64,000 bases of DNA from Rhipicephalus microplus (Eukaryota > Arthropoda > Arachnida > Ixodida > Ixodidae), in the NCBI RefSeq assembly GCF_043290135.1, contig NC_134710.1, positions 283,803,276-283,867,275 on the forward strand, written 5' to 3'. Numbering within the stretch: the first letter of the stretch is position 1; every line of letters begins with the position of its first letter. A program made the translations under genes and the position numbers. The notes under the pieces are model-generated. The model saw only the letters and a list, made by a program, of their open reading frames with translations. It ran no database searches and was not told where the DNA came from. Below, in pieces: positions 1 through 10,733 of the stretch.

Positions 1-29
1 TCCGCTGAACACTTGCAAGTAATTTTGCG

Positions 30-480
30 CCAACTTTTCATGCAGTGGCTGACGACGATGAGGAATCATGCCTGAAGTGGGTATGCGCCACAGTTAATAG
101 GTGTCAAGCGTTTGTAATGGGTTGGGGCATTGGACGACCCGCTATTAGCTTTGTGTGACGCCTGGTTGTTCTTTCGCTGTTTTAAAACTTTTTATTACTC
201 ATATTACCACGATTTCTTTCCCGACATCAAGTCAGCCTAAGGCAAGTTTGCTAACGTGTCCCAAGGACCAGCGTGACTTAGTGGTATACTCGGCTGGCAC
301 TCAGTGCGGCCTGGTTCAAATCTTACTATGTCACCACATGTTCTTGCTGTTTCTTTTATTTCAGTTTATTTCTCTCTTATTTGGTGCGATAGTGGTTACG
401 GACGCCGGCGGTGGTGGCGGCGGACAACTACGGCGCTGTGCGTGACTTGTGATCTGACAACAGCTTTCGCTGTAAAAGAA
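30..480 (+). repeat. tRNA-derived SINE family 1, copy 1, with 5' extension
   Basis: The core from about 268 has an A-box-like stretch (gcgtgacttagtggtatact) and a degenerate B box (ctggttcaaatctta), followed by a T-rich spacer and a conserved tail (gatagtggttacgga, then ggcggacaactac). The same arrangement recurs at 3950-4340, and the similarity extends 5' into a shared leader (tgtgtgacgcctggttgttc in both). The repeat status is seen directly from the two copies. A SINE origin is inferred from the tRNA-like promoter boxes. It sits inside the GPx intron. Confidence 0.65.
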
Positions 481-1303
481 CAAATACAATGTCGTGCGCT
501 AATACACTGCGTTTATTGTGCACCCCTTCAAGATAAGATTCATGCACTCATTCGATCGGTCATTCAGATAATATTGAGGGCGCGTTTGAGAGGAATTCCT
601 CGACACCTAATCCGACACCATCTGATCTGTTGTAGTTTATTTCGCTTCCGCAGTTGACCACGTGTTATAAAAGTATGTTTTACTGACAAATCTCTGTAAA
701 TGGTCCAAAACCGCATTGGGGAACAGTCTGATGCCGAGTACGTTCGCAGTGCGTTTCATCGCCAGAATTGTATTGCGTAAATTAAATTCTAGCGCCACAG
801 ACAAAGCTGATATAGTTTGAAAATTCCAACGCAACAATCAGAGGATGCAGTGTACATAAAACACTTCTTACGCTTCAGTGTGTTGGTAACGCGAAAAATT
901 AAACATAAAGTGAGTTACGGGGATGGTGAGAAATCACACAAATAGTGCGGGTAAGATACTATGTCACTATTAGGCAATTCACGCTGTAGTCTTTAGAATG
1001 ACTACTTCGGACTGTAGCTTCCGTTGCTATAGTTGACGCATGCGTTAAGTGTCTGCGTGTCACTATGAGTGACAGAAAAGCCGTGTCAATAAACTTGAGT
1101 CTCGCGGCTAAGCTAAATATAGCACATGTTAATATAGAATGGTTTCAAGGTATGACATTTCTTTTGTTCTACGTATTATGATCACTTCCGCTAACTCAGC
1201 CCAGGGAGCTATAGCATTAAATAGTTTTGATATCCTTGAATGTTATTGTATCATTGTGATTTCTATTTTTTTTACAGTAACAAAGATTATTGAACTGTTT
1301 GCC

Positions 1304-1321
1304 TTTCGTTTATCTTTGCAG
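1304..1321 (+). promoter_or_regulatory. 3' splice acceptor of the GPx terminal exon
   Basis: A pyrimidine-rich tract (cctttcgtttatctttgcag) ends in AG at 1320-1321. It lies exactly where similarity to the glutathione peroxidase family begins, and the exon starts in phase 0 with codon AGT at 1322. Confidence 0.7.
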
Positions 1322-1540
1322 AGTCACTGCCCGTCGCCGGTGTCCAAATTCCGGCCGAGAGAGAAACTCTTCTACACTCCCCAGGACAACAGTGACATCC
1401 GCTGGAACTTTGAGAAGATTCTCGTCGACCGAAACGGAACTCCACTCCGCCGGTACGAGCCTGGCTTCCTGCCGGCTGACATCACCAGCGACATCGAAGC
1501 CATTATTAACGGGCGAAGGCTGCCTCCGATTGATAATTAG
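1322..1540 (+). CDS. Glutathione peroxidase, C-terminal exon (partial gene)
   Basis: The 72 codons plus TAG match the C-terminal region of glutathione peroxidases, which reduce H2O2 and lipid hydroperoxides with thiol donors. The diagnostic block is DIRWNFEKILVDRNGTPLRRY: the WNFEKF/IL-x(3)-G-x-P-x-x-RY motif contains the Trp and Asn of the GPx catalytic tetrad. It is preceded by a Cys-Pro turn (HCPSP) and LFYTPQD, as in secreted or GPx3-like enzymes, and followed by DITSDIEAII and a short tail RLPPIDN. Upstream exons with the active-site Cys or Sec are outside the window, so it cannot be told whether this is a selenoprotein; I saw no convincing SECIS in the flank. The open frame runs upstream to 1139, but that part is low-complexity intron translation. 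It is the only clear host exon here. GPx assignment is confident; the subtype is not. Confidence 0.85.
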   Translation, partial: SHCPSPVSKFRPREKLFYTPQDNSDIRWNFEKILVDRNGTPLRRYEPGFLPADITSDIEAIINGRRLPPIDN

Positions 1541-2782
1541 TCATCTCACTCGAACTCCAAGCGGCTTTATCGCTTCACCTTCAACCTAACCTAAAAATTG
1601 ATGGTATACGAACTTTGTATTATCCGATTCCCTGAGTAGACATATTTTGTATTCACTCTCAATCCACGCCGCTGGCAACGTTTCGTGATTACCTTGGCAA
1701 AACGTACTCACATTCAGCACGTGCCACACAGAAAACAGTTTGGCTGGCACAATACTAACCATGGTTGTCGCGATGCTTAAGAAGGAAAAATTCAATCGGA
1801 TGGTCACAGAAGAACAACAAAACTGAAACTGATTTTTGAAGCTTCCGTGGACTTTACAAATGATTGTGATATACGGAGCTTGTAAACTCTGAATGTGCCG
1901 ATGGTGTGCTATGAAGCACAAGCACACACACAGAGAAGAAAGGAGCACGGCGGGACAAATGTATCTCTCGTGTAACGCTGAATTAAGTTGCTGTGCTGAA
2001 AGCGGCAGGTATAACCTCCGATTGGCTTGTTGTACTTAATTTTTCTAAAGCACAAATAGCCGAAGTACGTACAGCGCCGAGAAGATCGCTTAATCGGTAA
2101 CTATAAGACCGTCTGTTTTTCACCATTATTACGTGCTATGCATTGTCTTCCCCGAACCAGAACAAAAGGGCTGATTTACTCCAGCTCATATTTCGCGTGT
2201 GGCCGCTCTCTTAAACCTTCCTCCTTGAAGGTTTGTCAAGGTGCGTGTTTGCGCACAGCTTCATCGCCACTGTTTGAAGGTGCACTTTACAGGAAGCGAC
2301 TGAAGCCACTGTCCATCTGCCATTAATGCCATCATCGTATCGGACTCATCGTCGGCTGGCTTCCAGAGAAGACAGGAGAGCGACGACGTAAAGCCGAGGT
2401 CCGGCGCAAAGGCCAACTTATGACGAGCTGTTCCTCAAGCGAAGTCGCCGGGACAGCTCTGAAGGGAACCGCCAACGCAAGACCCCCTTTTTGTGCATTC
2501 GGGGGGCGCTGCACCCGACTGGCGGCGACCCGGCTCGCGCGGTCCGGCCCTCCTTGCGGAACGTTCGACGCTCTCCCATACCCTCAATGGAAGGCTGGCT
2601 GGGTCACGAAATAAAAATCAGCGTCCTTGTTGTGACATCGGAATCCCACTTTTTTGCTCTCTATCTTTACTGAAAGGTCGGCGGCTTTTCTTAGCGCCGT
2701 TGGCATTACACGCTGCTTAGAACACCTGTATGGCAGCCGCCACGGTACTAAACGGTGTAGAACAGGTTTTTCTTTTTTAATA
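1541..2782. other. GPx 3' flank, no gene recognised
   Basis: The 3' UTR of GPx must begin here, but no AATAAA signal is obvious by eye. About 2330-2600 is distinctly GC-rich, with short ORFs on both strands and no recognisable domain. It may be part of an old element; nothing firmer can be said. Confidence 0.4.
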
Positions 2783-2825
2783 AAGACGACAGTCTTTCTT
2801 GGGGACCTTCGAGGCAAAAACTTTG

Positions 2826-2907
<82 letters not shown>

Positions 2908-3535
2908 ACATTTGTCTATTTGTCTATTCCTAATAGTACTCTAAACGGCACCCAAGTGACCAAACGATACTCCAAACGGCTGACCCCACCCGCAGCGGCC
3001 ACCAATATTGCTCAAGATTCAGCGTTCCGATACTTGTGCGATTGTCAAATAAAAATCAATTATTGCGCATATCTGAGGCACCATAATAACACGTCAATAT
3101 TATGCATCTGTATTTTTTACTAGAAAATGCACACATAAGTAATTCTAAGGACCGTAGCGTTTTTCACGCTGCAGTGACCATGCAACGCTTGCAAGAAAAG
3201 ACAAGTGTTTCCGACGCTTTGCTAAGACGACACGTTGGTAGCACCTACCAGTCGCCTTGCGTTCTACACGTTATCACCTCAGAGACGTGCGCGTACGCCG
3301 CGCACTCTGTTTTTCAGGATAACTGCCAGATAGCACTTACGTCTCACGTTTGACGTGACTTGACGCGCTCGTTCACCTCCACTGCAGGCTCGAGGCACTC
3401 TAACGCAGCGCCTCCAAAATACCATTCACCGATTTTCTTGCGCAAAACATCAAATCAACGTTTTGTTCACTCTCTCCAGACGCAAGATGTTGACGACATT
3501 TGCAGTGTAACATGCAGATACGGGGCCAATTTTTT
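2783..3535 (+). repeat. Dispersed repeat, left inverted arm
   Basis: This segment is an inverted, diverged copy of about 4650-5340. Shared blocks include gaaaatgcacacataagtaa, taatattaa-type AT stretches, aaacgttttgttcactctct and gcgcctccaaaataccattc (with a few mismatches). Its outer end (aaagacgacagtcttt) corresponds to the outer end of the other arm (aaagactatcgtcttt). The arms enclose about 1.1 kb that contains a SINE. The left arm carries an expanded TCTG array where the right arm has only two or three units. Confidence 0.7.
2825..2907 (+). repeat. (TCTG)n microsatellite inside the repeat arm
   Basis: About 20 uninterrupted tetranucleotide units. The homologous place in the other arm (5280-5296, read in reverse) has only a short CTGT run, so the expansion happened after the copies separated. 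Confidence 0.95.
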
Positions 3536-3949
3536 AGGTCTACTTTTAGCAAAAAAATAGATTTAAAGCTTTTCAAGTTCAGTCAGCGTTCCCGAATGAC
3601 AATGAAGGACAATCGGTCTATTTAAAAATGCGGCGAATCAGTCGATATGGAGTATTTACTTGCATGGATCTTTTTGCTCGCTTGCTAGCCGCGATGGCAG
3701 CATTTCAGTGCGCTGGAATGCAAACGGCCCATGCTATCTGATGGACTGCATAGCCTTTTTAATCACGCCGGCTTGTTTTTAACACTCTTTGGGTGACTGC
3801 TACAAGCAGACTTACAGGGTACACGCTCTGACAATAATCATATAATTTTTGTGTAGTAGAGACATTCAATATGCCTTCTTTCTTTGCCATTCTTCTGAGA
3901 TTAGTACCCGCTACGCATTTCCAATGCATTTTTTGCAATTTTTATGCCT
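3536..3949. other. Spacer between inverted arms, nothing recognised
   Basis: AT-rich, no ORF of note and no repeat I recognise. Confidence 0.4.
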
Positions 3950-4340
3950 TGGTTGACGACAATGACGAATTATGCCTGAAGCTTTCTAATAGGTTGGAGT
4001 ATTCGTAATGACCCATTCGTTACGCAATTCGCATTGTGTGACGCCTGGTTGTTCCTTTGCTGTTCTGAAACGCTTTATGACTCATATTCCCAATTCCATA
4101 TAAGGCCCGTTTGCAACGGGCTTTCAAGCGCGCGTGGCTCTGTGGTAGAATACCGGTCTGGTGCGCAAGGGACCCAAGTATGAATCACACTCTGTCCTTT
4201 GTGTGTTTTTTATTTACCTTGTTTTTCTTTCTCATTTTTCGTGATAGTGGTTGCGAGCATCGGTGGTGGCGGCAGACAACTACAGCACACGCGACTTTCA
4301 TTGTGATCCCATAAAAGCCTTCACTGTAAAACAAGCAAAC
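3950..4340 (+). repeat. tRNA-derived SINE family 1, copy 2
   Basis: The second copy of the unit at 30-480. It has the shared leader (tgtgtgacgcctggttgttc), A box (gtggctctgtggtagaatac), a weak B box (agggacccaagtatgaatca), a T-rich spacer, then gatagtggttgcga and ggcagacaactacagc. Boxes and order are seen directly. Transcription by Pol III is expected of such elements but not shown. Confidence 0.7.
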
Positions 4341-4618
4341 ATTCAAGCCGATGACAGGAGCTGAAGGCTGTGCTTTTCTTTTTTTTCTAACCTCGGAGCG
4401 CACCTAAAACGGAACAAGGCACATGGGCATGTACAGAGGCCTTCACTTCCATTTTGAACACTGCAACGTGCGGCTAGCGTACAGCTGCCTAAAGGTAGCA
4501 TACACAATAACTCTAGCATCGGCTTTCCTCTGTGACGTTATTATTGGTGGTAGATTGAGTAGATTGTGTACACATATATCGTAGTCATGAGACCCTCCCC
4601 TCTTTCCATGCGTATGCT
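4341..4618. other. Spacer, nothing recognised
   Basis: No coding or repeat signal seen between the SINE and the right arm. Confidence 0.4.
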
Positions 4619-6180
4619 TGTGAAGAGAGTAAGCAAAAATAATGGCAGTAAAAAAAATTCACTCCGTATCTGCATGTTACGCTGCAAATGTCGTCGACAG
4701 ACGATAGTCTTGCGTCTGGAGAGAGTGAACAAAACGTTTATTTGATTATCTGCTCAAGAAAATTGGTGAATGGTATTCTGGAGGCGCTGCGTTACAGTGC
4801 CTCGAGTGTGCAGCGGAGGCGAATGAGCGCATCAAGTCACGTCACACGTGAGACATGAGCGCTACCTGGTAGTTATCTTGAAAAGCGAAGTGCGCGGCGT
4901 GTGCGCCGGTCTCGGAGGCGATAAGGTGAAGAACGCAAGGCGACGGGTAGGTGCCGCAATCGTGTCGTCTTAGCAAAGCGTTAGAAACACTTGCCTTCTC
5001 GTGCAAGCGTTGCATAGTCAGCGCAACGTGATAAACGCTACGGTCCTTAGAATTACTTATGTGTGCATTTTCTAGTAAAATAACACAAATACAGAATATT
5101 GACGTGTTGTTTTCGTGCCTCAATTGTGCGCAATAATTGCCTTTTAATTGACAATCGCACAAGTATGAACGTTAAATCTCGAACAATATTGGTCGGCGCT
5201 GCGGATGGCGTCGGCCGTTTGGAGTATCGCTTGCTGCCGTTCAGAATATTGTTACGGGCGGACAAACAGATAAACGTACAGAGAGACAGACAGACCAAAA
5301 TTTGTGGGTCGAAGGTCCCCTAGAAAGACTATCGTCTTTAAAATACAGCAAACGACTGGTACAGTGGTCGTTTGGAGCAACAACCTCTCGTCACACCAGT
5401 GAATGAACTTCGAAAACGTACCATTGCAATCACCCACCCGATTGCCACGCCACTCGATAATCGTTAATCTCCGTTAAGCATAGGTAGCGTAGTCCTCGTC
5501 GGGGTGAAGTGTGTTTCACAAGTCAAGGACGGCTCCGCTTATAACGTAGAATGAGAGTGACTGCATGCCTATGGGAATTATTTTTATGTTCAGCTCCATT
5601 TGTCAAGAGCGCGGACGCTGTGATAGCTCTTGGTCAACATTTTTTTTTCAGTTTACTGTGCACATCCACGCATGCTTGCGATACGCAATAACATTTTTTA
5701 ATAACGCTGCACGTTGGCAACACAATTTCGCACGCGTTATTTTTCAGGCGGACGTTCTCGCAACCATGGTTGTTTCACTGGGACTTTTGATATGAATGAA
5801 GTATTCCAGTCGAAAATGTTTTATCAAGCCATCAGCGAGGACAAGGCATTCATTGTTGAGAAATTTTCACTTGGTCTCAATCGGAAATGCACCTGGGACC
5901 AGACTGTACCTACTCACATAACAATAGCTTGTTCGCTGCGTATATGCGCGAGAAACCTATACAACGCGCAAAAGCGCGTAATGTTCTTGTTTGTTTTTGT
6001 TTTCGTCTATTGCTTTCGTCACTATGCTCCCTGAAACGATTGCGTTGCGGCAAGGTGTCTTCCGTTGTTTGCAAGCGTGCAGCTGTCATTTCTTTTTACG
6101 TGAGCAGATTGCCAACCGTAAAGAATATTTCACTGCGCAGCGTCGATATGTCATGCGATATGTCATGTATACGTTGATCT
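4619..6180 (+). repeat. Long dispersed repeat, copy at 5 kb
   Basis: It has two parts: a segment of about 640 bp (4699-5337) that pairs with the inverted arm at 2783-3535, and a segment of about 840 bp (5338-6180) that recurs in the same orientation at about 60955-61812. Shared blocks include gcatgcctatgggaattatt, cacctgggaccagactgtac and tgtttgcaagcgtgcagct. No conserved ORF spans it, so it is probably non-autonomous. Confidence 0.75.
4699..5337. mobile_element. MITE-like segment with 13-bp inverted termini
   Basis: The segment begins with agacgatagtctt (4699-4711) and ends with its exact reverse complement aagactatcgtct (5325-5337), and it has no ORF of note. Length (639 bp) and inverted termini fit a non-autonomous DNA transposon. 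The termini are themselves nearly palindromic, which weakens the inference. No target duplication is clear, and no transposase family can be named. Confidence 0.4.
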
Positions 6181-6214
6181 AACATGTTCGTGCATTCATG
6201 TTTGCAGCACTTAC

Positions 6215-6420
6215 CTTTATTTATTTATTTCATTACCCACAGTGCCGATTGGTATTGCAATGGTGGAGTGGTTGCAAAAAAGCAGGACGCAAAAAAAAAT
6301 ACATTGTAAGCCAAACAAATAATTAAAGCCACCGCAATTACAATCCGCAACACAAGTACCTATATCAATGAAAAATGCAAAACATTTAGAAAAAATGCAA
6401 CACACTCATTCAAACAGAGA
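6215..6420 (-). mobile_element. Possible LINE 3' end fragment
   Basis: Read on the minus strand, the sequence ends in a block resembling common arthropod LINE 3' ends: ccaatcggcactgtgggtaa, then a short AAATAAATAAATAAA-type tail. There is no coding remnant. The call rests on general resemblance only. Confidence 0.3.
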
Positions 6421-6679
6421 ATAAAACAAATCATTTGACATCGTAGAGGCAATGCTAAAGAAGGCAGTAAATTTCATTCTCTGATTGTTTCGGTAAAAAA
6501 ATCGTTTTAAAGTACGCCAGTCTTGCATGCGATTTCTCTTATCTTGAACCTATGGTCAACGCCGTCTGAGACATAGTATGGTGCAAGTAAATATTTCGCT
6601 TCATCGATTCCGACATGACAATGATAATTACCATGAAAGAACTTCAATAGTAATTTGCGTCGACGTTTCCGTAATTGTT

Positions 6680-6751
6680 TGATATGTGGGGTTTAACGTC
6701 CCAAAACCACCTTATGATTATGAGAGACGCCGTAGTGGAGGGCTCCGTTTG
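6680..6751 (-). repeat. Ruka-like SINE, 3' end fragment
   Basis: The characteristic end tatgtggggtttaacgtccc, with the atgattatgagagacgccgt block, is intact. The element then stops at gggctccg, where a GGACGG array begins. Confidence 0.8.
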
Positions 6752-6951
6752 GGACGGATGCATGGACGGACGCACGGATGGCTGCACGGACGGATGGACG
6801 CATGGACGGACGCTGGGGCGGATGCATGGAAGAATGCCGAGACGGACGCACAAATGGACGTGCGGACGCACGAACAGACGCACGCACGGATGGTCCCACA
6901 GACGGACGCATGGACGGACCGAAGCAAGAACGAATGGACGGACGGATGCTT
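6752..6951 (+). repeat. Imperfect GGACG(GATG) minisatellite
   Basis: Irregular runs of ggacg, gatgcatg and gacgcac units over 200 bp. It is open in several frames on both strands (Arg/Asp/Gly-rich or Pro/Ser/Val-rich), which is a low-complexity artefact. It abuts a truncated SINE. Confidence 0.9.
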
Positions 6952-7740
6952 CGCCCCATTCTCCATCATTCACTCTGTGGATATGCTGCCATTTTGTCAC
7001 TGATCAACAACGCACAGGAGAACTCTCCCTCCGGAACCACCTTGCAGGTCAAAACGTAAGACTGGTTACGCAATACGACAAGGGACGAACGGGTGCCAAT
7101 TTAAGGAGCTTCGCCCCTAAAAATTTGCTGGAGTGAAAATTCTTGCCCATAAGTGAAGTCGTGCCAAGTGTAAGATGGCGGCTGCACCAGCCATCTTACT
7201 AGGGGCATGATGAGCTGTGAACGTTTGGCAAATGAGAAGGAGCGTTTTTCTCGCACGCCTAACGAGCTTTAAAAAGCAACCTTTTCGGGTCAGATAGCGT
7301 TCAGAGTGCGTCCTTGTGTTACTGGTTTTCTTTAGTAAACCTCAAATTCAAGGCAAATTTTATTGGAGAATAATTCACCGATACTAGTGTCTGCGAATTA
7401 TTTCTTCGGAAACAACAATTTTTTGTTTTTAATTAAGGTAGAGTTTAGACTAAGAAATCAAAGCCACTTGGTGTGCATGTCGGCACCACTAGAAAATAGT
7501 CTCTGTCTGAGATCTTTGGAGTGCAAAAGCTGCCTTCACTAGTGCTGACAAAGCTTTAATGCGGGAGCTTCCACTCTAGCAATTTTCAAAAACCTCCTTG
7601 GTTTGAACAAAGGGGGTACTGATAGCCATGCTGATGGCCATTGGCAAATAAATCACAGCACATCCACGGAGTGAATGATGATGAGAGGGGCGAAGCTTCG
7701 AAGTGTTTTATCTGCTAACCGTCAATTATCCGCTGGCCAC
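6952..7740. other. No gene recognised
   Basis: Mixed sequence without a supported ORF, and no repeat identified by eye. Confidence 0.4.
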
Positions 7741-8110
7741 GTCTGTCTGTCTGCCTGCCTGCCTGCCTGCCTGCCTGTCCGTTCATCCATCTATCTGTGT
7801 CCATCCATCCGTCCGTCCGTCCATCTGTCTGTCTCTCTGTCTATTTATCCATGTACGTTCATCCATCCATCTATATGAATGTATGTATGCATGCATGTAT
7901 GTATGTATGTATGTATGTATGTATGTATGTATGTATGTATGTATGTATGTATGTATGTATGTATGTATGTATGTATGTATGTATGTATGTATGTATGTAT
8001 GTATGTATGTCCATTCATTCGTCCATCCATCCGTTCGTTCGTCTGTACATCCGTCCGTCCACTTGACCCTCCATCTGTCTGTAAGTCTGTCTGTCCACCC
8101 ATCTACTGAA
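7741..8110 (+). repeat. Compound tetranucleotide array (CTGT, CTGC, CATC, TATG)
   Basis: The order is CTGT/CTGC (7741-7780), irregular CCAT/CTGT (7781-7876), a long regular TATG run (about 7880-8010, about 32 units), then irregular CCAT/CCGT/CTGT (8011-8103). The long ORFs over this stretch are translations of the repeat. Confidence 0.95.
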
Positions 8111-8138
8111 CACTCCAAGTACCGCCGTCTCGAATATT

Positions 8139-8149
8139 TTCATCATATA
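8139..8149. repeat. Target site duplication of LINE A, left copy
   Basis: ttcatcatata occurs here, next to the (ATCC)n tail, and again at 12273-12283 next to the 5' end. That is the expected position and length for target-primed integration. Confidence 0.75.
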
Positions 8150-8150
8150 T

Positions 8151-8229
8151 TGGATGGATGGATGGATGGATGGATGGATGGATGGATGGATGGATGGATG
8201 GATGGATGGATGGATGGATGGATGGATGG

Positions 8230-8265
<36 letters not shown>

Positions 8266-8332
8266 ATGGATGGATGGATGGATGGATGGATGGATGGATG
8301 GATGGATGGATGGATGGATGGATGGATGGATA
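8151..8332 (+). repeat. (GGAT)n array = (ATCC)n tail of LINE A
   Basis: About 45 units with one visible point change (c at 8239). It sits exactly between the LINE 3' UTR and the target duplication, so it is best read as the expanded 3' tail of LINE A, not an independent array. Confidence 0.9.
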
Positions 8333-8465
8333 TGGCCGTACCCTTTAGATCGGGCAGTGGCTAGCGCCACCAAGCCGTAATACCTAATGAATTAAAAACT
8401 AGATTTATTTTTTTCTTTAAAAAGTTAGTTTGAGGATTCGTACTTTGCAGTGAAGAGTTTAATTT

Positions 8466-10733
8466 TCACTCGTGGCTTGACTTTAGCCACCAATCAGATA
8501 ACCTTCTTCTAGTTAAGTCTACCCGCTTAAAGTCTATTTTGCCCTCCCGATCCCTAAACCCCAGTGCTTTGAAAAACTCTGCGCCATCATTCTGAACTAT
8601 AGGGTGAAGCCCTTCACAGAACATTATCAAGTGTTCGGCAGTTTCTTCTTCTTCTCCACACGCACTGCATTCTGTGTCTACCCCTTCGTATTTGGCGCGA
8701 TATGTCTTGGTTCGCAGTACTCCCGTCCTGGCCTCAAACAGTAGAAAACTACCCCGAGTATTGTAATAGATCCTTTCCTTGGCAATTTCCTGCTCAAACG
8801 TTCGATAGATCTCTAGTGCGGACTTCTTAATCATGCCCATTCTCCACATGTCGGTCTCCGTTTCCTTCACTTTCTTCCTAACAGATAGTTCTTTTTGATT
8901 TGGCCACCTGCTGTTTTCTAAGTTTTTACCAGTCAATTTCCTGGTTCGCTTTCTCCATTTTGTATCGACATTCTTCATGTACAAGTAGCTGAAAACCTTC
9001 CCAGCCCAACGCTCCTCCCCCACTTCTCTCAATCGCTTGTCAAACTTTATCTTGCTGCTAGCTTGCCTGCCCTCGAACGATGTCCATCCCATATCACCTT
9101 GTACTCCCTGATTTGGTGTATTCCCGTGAGCTCCTAAAGCAAGCCTACCTATTCCACGTTGCTTAATTTCTAATCTTGCTTGAACTTTTGATCTCATGCA
9201 CAAGACCGCATTGCCGAACGTCAGCCCAGGAACCATGACCCGTTTGCATATTCCTCTCACAACATCATACCTATTGTAATTCCACAGTGCCCTATTTTTC
9301 ATCACTGCTGCATTCCTGTTACCTTTAGTCGTCACGTATATTTCGTGTTCCCTCAGGTACTCGGTCTCATCGCTTATCCATACGCCTAGATATTTGTATT
9401 TATCTGTTATCTCTAGCGTGACCTCCTGTATTCTAAGCTCACTACCTTCGTTGTCATTGAAAATCATGACTGCTGATTTTTCCTTCCTGAATCTAAAATC
9501 CAACCTATCTCCCTCATTACCGCAGATGTCCATCAATCTCTGCAAATCTTCCTTGTTGTTCGGCATTAGCACTATATCATCTGCGTACATTAATGCTGGT
9601 AGTGCCTGATCAATAAGTTTTCCTTGTTTGACTAAAGAGAGGTTGAAGCCCAGTCCACTTCCCTCTAATTTGGCCTCTAATCCTTGTAGGTACACCAAGA
9701 ATAATAAGGATGACAGGGGACACCCCTGCCTAAGCCCCCGTTTTACCTCTGCAGGTTTGGATACCTGTTTTTTTCCACTTTATAACTACCTTGTTACCTT
9801 TATAGATATCCTTTAAAAGATTAGTGACAACATGTTCCATGCCTAGTGTGTCCAGTATTCCCCACAATTCCTCTTGAACCATGCTATCGTAAGCTGCCTT
9901 GATATCCAAAAATGCTAGCCACAGGGGCCTGTGTGCCTTTTCTGCTATTTCCATGCACTGCGTCAGTGAGAACAGATTGTCTTCCAACCTCCTGTGTTTC
10001 CGAAACCCATTCTGCAGTTCCCCCAGCACCCCCTCATCCTCTATCAATGCCTGCAGTCTTTCCTTTATAATCTGCATCGCCAGCCTGTAGGCCACTGATG
10101 TCACTGTTTAGGACGGTAGTTGTTTATGTCAGCTTTGTCCCCCTTTCCTTTATAGATCATGCTCATCCTGCTAAGTTTCCATCCATCGGGAACTTCATCA
10201 ATTATTATTTTACTCACTGCCTCTCTCAAAGCCTGCTTAGACTTCGGACCTAATATTTTTATCAGCATAATCGGAATGCCATCTGGGCCTGTTGATGTAC
10301 TACTAGAAACCCTTTTCTCAGCCCTTTCCCACTCTCGTTGTGAAAATGGAGCCATTGCACCACTTGACTCGTCCTTGTCTATTGTGGTGCATAAAAAACT
10401 TCTTTTTTGAAAGTTTTCTGTCACCCTTCTTATATATTCGATAGCTTCGTCCCCTTCTAGCCTAGCACCTTGGGCTGTAGTTATAAAACTCTGCTCTAGG
10501 CTCGTCTCATTTCTTAGGGAGTTTAGATGGTTCCAAAATTTCGCAGCTGCCAGCCACTGAGCTCCCTTTCTTCTAATCTTTTCATTGATCACAAGGGATG
10601 CATCCCTTCTACAGCTTAGAAAGGTTTCCCATTTTCTTTCAACATCATCTGTCGGTTCACCCCGCTGCTTAGCATGTCTCTGTTCCCTAGAGGCTTCCTG
10701 ACGTTTTGCTATGGCTCTCTTAACTTCCTCATC
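8466..10733 (-). pseudogene. LINE A reverse transcriptase and C-terminal domain (broken)
   Basis: The gene has three frame segments. At 10733-10101 is the RT N-terminus with GPDGIPIMLIKILGP and a KGKGDKADINNYRP block. At 10104-9730 are QNGFRKHRRLEDNL and the catalytic A motif AFLDIKAAYDSM. At 9767-8466 are GLRQGCPLSSLLF, the catalytic YADDIVLM box, the thumb, and a terminal knuckle CSACGEEEETAEHLIMFC. All RT catalytic aspartates are present. It is broken by a TGA at 10734-10736 (between the endonuclease and RT domains) and by frameshifts near 10105 and 9765. The product would copy LINE RNA at the nicked target. The ORF ends at 8466, about 130 bp before the tail. Assignment to the LINE RT family is certain; activity is excluded by the breaks. 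Confidence 0.92.

Larger units (their letters stand above)
1..1321 (+). other. Partial last intron of the glutathione peroxidase gene
   Basis: This is sequence upstream of the GPx terminal exon and is taken as the 3' part of its last intron; the donor site and earlier exons lie outside the window. It holds a tRNA-derived SINE at about 30-480. The remaining AT-rich sequence (about 480-1300) has many stops on both strands and no recognisable coding region. The intron assignment is inferred only from the good acceptor at 1304-1321. Confidence 0.55.

Noticed and set aside
1541..2100. Possible SECIS element after the GPx exon
   Set aside because: No convincing AUGA-AA-GA arrangement found by eye; a dedicated SECIS search is needed, and the active-site codon is out of the window.
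2332..2720. Overlapping short ORFs on both strands near 2.5 kb
   Set aside because: GC-rich stretch open on both strands, with no recognisable domain or splice context.
6644..7136. Several overlapping Arg/Gly/Thr-rich or Pro/Ser/Val-rich ORFs
   Set aside because: They come from the GGACG minisatellite and a SINE fragment; no domain.
7741..8332. CRISPR-like array
   Set aside because: Tandem 4-bp units without spacers in a eukaryotic context; not CRISPR.
7675..8380. ORFs up to 225 codons over the TATG and GGAT arrays
   Set aside because: Pure repeat translation (Met-Tyr-Val-Cys and Met-Asp-Gly-Trp patterns) on both strands.
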